Part shown: piece by piece, positions 5,046 to 6,337 of the stretch
Numbering within the stretch: position 1 is the first letter of the stretch
How the letters are laid out: each line of letters starts with the position of its first letter
Assembly (NCBI GenBank): GCA_021163175.1
Contig: JAGGXG010000111.1
Coordinates: forward strand, 1 to 6,337
Direction of reading: 5' to 3'
Length of the DNA stretch: 6,337 bases
Source of the DNA: Thermoplasmata archaeon
GTDB lineage: Archaea; Thermoplasmatota; E2; UBA202; JdFR-43
The notes under the pieces: model-generated
Database searches by the model: none
The model's input: the letters and a program-made list of their open reading frames with translations, nothing else
What the model was told of the DNA's origin: nothing
Program-made: the position numbers and the translations under genes

Positions 5046-6041
5046 TCATCTTTTCCATTCAAGCCATCTCGCCATTGAAGCGACATCGAGCTTCGCATTG
5101 CTCTCATAATGGCTGTTATATGTCCAGTTTAAATAGCGGGAGGCGCCGCCGCCCGTCATGAGGGCGAAGAATCTATTGCTGTGGAAGCCAAAAGCGTAAT
5201 GGTGGAGAATCCATTCATCGAATGTCATGTCAACAGGAACCCAGCCATAGTTTGGCATGTAAATCAAAACCATTCTATGAAATATGCTATCGTTATATGG
5301 CGGCGTCTCTGCCAGATAGCTTCCTCCTTTATATTTTGCTGGAATTCCCGCCGCCCTGCACAGAGCAATGTAGGCAAAGCAGTATTCTGAGCATGAGCCA
5401 TTTCCACGCTTCAACACTGTTGGAGCATCATCCCATCTGTCATCGAGGGCATAGCTAAGGCGTTGTATAACAAAATCGTGCAATTTTATTGCTTTGATCA
5501 GCAAATTTGTTTCATTTGCGACGACACTCTTCACAATCTGCTGAATATATGGATCATGGATTTTATACATTTCTCCATCAGCAGTGTATTTTTCCTTTAT
5601 ATCAGGAGGAATGCAATCGCCAACAAGGAAAGGAAGCAATATGTAGCGAATGTTGTATATCCTCGCTTTAACACGCCAAGACAGGACAACGCTTTCCTTC
5701 GGCTTTAGTTTAAATTCATAACATGCTACACTTTGCCCATATTCATCCTGCAAAATTTTTGATGGCAGCGTTTCAAATTCAATATCGATGATATCCTGAT
5801 TTGGAAGCGATGGCGGAATCGCAATATAGCCAGTAACATTGGCGACAACGCTATCATTATTTTTTACAACATCTCTGTATTCAATAATAACGTCTCTCTC
5901 ACCCCATCTCCAGAAAAGGAAAGGAGGAACATGCGTTTCATGATTTATATGAAAATGGACAGCTTTTTCTCTAAAATTGAAAAATAATCCATTGGAAGGC
6001 ATGGCGAGAAGAATAATCATTGCAATGGCAATCTTTTTCAT
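5046..6041 (-). CDS. Exported transglutaminase-like (papain-fold) protein
   Basis: A 331-residue protein with an N-terminal signal peptide or anchor (MKKIAIAMIILLAMPSNG). Residues about 30-135 are beta-rich, and a transglutaminase core spans about 160-275. The core has the Cys-containing helix GNGSCSEYCFAYIALCRAAGIPAK (Cys217), the His strand (FHRMVLIY, His255) and GWVPVDMTFD with Asp271. The Cys-His-Asp triad of the superfamily is therefore complete. Usual HAW is HRM here. Archaeal members are mostly uncharacterised and could act as proteases, amidases or cross-linking enzymes. The substrate cannot be told from sequence. Six N-glycosylation sequons are present (Asn62, 68, 176, 214, 250, 305), one of them three residues from the catalytic Cys, in keeping with a surface location. 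No C-terminal anchor is seen. The ATG at 6041 is supported by a TATA-like box 24 bases upstream. The GAF gene lies 31 bp upstream on the same strand. Confidence 0.88.
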   Translation of the reverse strand: MKKIAIAMIILLAMPSNGLFFNFREKAVHFHINHETHVPPFLFWRWGERDVIIEYRDVVKNNDSVVANVTGYIAIPPSLPNQDIIDIEFETLPSKILQDEYGQSVACYEFKLKPKESVVLSWRVKARIYNIRYILLPFLVGDCIPPDIKEKYTADGEMYKIHDPYIQQIVKSVVANETNLLIKAIKLHDFVIQRLSYALDDRWDDAPTVLKRGNGSCSEYCFAYIALCRAAGIPAKYKGGSYLAETPPYNDSIFHRMVLIYMPNYGWVPVDMTFDEWILHHYAFGFHSNRFFALMTGGGASRYLNWTYNSHYESNAKLDVASMARWLEWKR

Positions 6042-6060
6042 GATTTTATATAGGGCGAGA

Positions 6061-6068
6061 ATAAAAAA
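6061..6068 (-). promoter_or_regulatory. TATA-like box for the transglutaminase gene
   Basis: On the minus strand TTTTTTAT is centred about 24 bases before the ATG at 6041, directly after the stop codon of the GAF gene. The same T-rich stretch (AAATTTTTTATT) could also terminate the GAF transcript. A second TATA-like string, CTATATAAAAT, overlaps the region 2-12 bases before the ATG and is too close to act as its promoter. Confidence 0.4.
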
Positions 6069-6072
6069 TTTT

Positions 6073-6267
6073 TCACAAAATTTTGCTTACCATTTTTGCC
6101 ACTTCTTCAAGAAATTTTTTATCTTCGGTGGTAAAAGGCTCTCTTTTATGGGAATTTATATCAATTTCTCCCACTAACTTTCCATCTTTAAATATTGGAA
6201 CAACTATTTCCGCCTTAACTTTTGGACTGCATGGAAGATAATTGCTTTCAGACTTTTCCAGAATCAT
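6073..6267 (-). CDS. Half-length GAF-domain protein (fRMsr-like C-terminal half)
   Basis: A 64-residue protein matching only the C-terminal half of a GAF domain: AEIVVPIFKDGKLVGEIDINS (20-40), then PFTTEDKKFLEEVAKMV. The closest pattern I recall is the free methionine-(R)-sulfoxide reductase group and related archaeal GAF proteins, usually about 150 residues. Cys13, six residues before EIVVPI, sits exactly where that enzyme has its catalytic Cys (Cys118 in E. coli). The two other enzyme cysteines would lie in the missing N-terminal half. An in-frame TAA at 6271-6273 lies two codons before the ATG. None of the three frames upstream to the window end looks like a GAF N-terminus. It is either a truncated remnant or a real mini-protein. 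A TATA-like box 26 bases upstream (6289-6297) suggests it is still expressed. Confidence 0.6.
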   Translation of the reverse strand: MILEKSESNYLPCSPKVKAEIVVPIFKDGKLVGEIDINSHKREPFTTEDKKFLEEVAKMVSKIL

Positions 6268-6288
6268 CTGTTAAAAAGTAATAGAAAT

Positions 6289-6297
6289 GTTTATCAT
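6289..6297. promoter_or_regulatory. Possible bidirectional TATA-like box between divergent starts
   Basis: The element reads GTTTATCAT on the + strand and ATGATAAAC on the minus strand. Its centre is 26 bases from the GAF ATG (6267, minus) and 23 bases from an ATG at 6316 (plus). Neither reading is a perfect TATA consensus. Confidence 0.3.
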
Positions 6298-6315
6298 ATG
6301 GGGTAGCATACATTT

Positions 6316-6337
6316 ATGCAAGGAGTAAATATAATAA
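6316..6337 (+). CDS. Possible 5' end of a gene leaving the window
   Basis: An ATG at 6316 opens a frame of seven visible codons (MQGVNII) that runs off the right edge. The only support is a TATA-like box 23 bases upstream and the position divergent to the GAF gene. No function can be suggested, and this may not be a gene. Confidence 0.25.

Overview
The window comes from an AT-rich archaeal chromosome, most likely a euryarchaeon of the Thermoplasmata type. The main evidence is a phosphopantothenate synthetase of the kind found only in Archaea. TATA-like boxes also lie about 23-26 bases upstream of most gene starts, with almost no Shine-Dalgarno sequences, which points to leaderless transcripts. 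Assignment below the level of Archaea is an inference.

Left part (1-3250). A 61-residue two-helix membrane protein (+) converges on, and overlaps by 6 bp, a block of three minus-strand genes. In transcription order these are a stand-alone response-regulator receiver protein, the CoA-pathway enzyme 4-phosphopantoate--beta-alanine ligase (PPS), and a soluble PAS-type sensor histidine kinase. The receiver stop and the PPS start share an ATGA overlap. The kinase follows PPS after 53 bp, which contain its own TATA box. A biosynthetic gene is thus enclosed between the two halves of a likely two-component pair.

Right part (3250-6337). This part is dominated by exported proteins. A small signal-peptide protein is broken by a -1 frameshift (3272-3663). 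It is followed by a secreted seven-motif calcium-loop beta-propeller protein (3760-4983). Convergent to that is an exported transglutaminase-like protein with an intact Cys-His-Asp triad (5046-6041). Upstream of the transglutaminase gene is a half-length GAF domain, the C-terminal half of a free-methionine-sulfoxide-reductase-like fold. It is divergent to the possible start of another gene that leaves the window. The propeller and transglutaminase proteins carry several N-glycosylation sequons, as expected for archaeal cell-surface proteins.

No rRNA, tRNA, CRISPR array, transposase or attachment site was seen. The 147 bases before the first gene hold a strong inverted repeat and two TATA-like elements. 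The most unusual points are the receiver/PPS/kinase arrangement, the receiver's altered active site, the half GAF gene that keeps the catalytic-position cysteine, and the frameshifted secreted protein.
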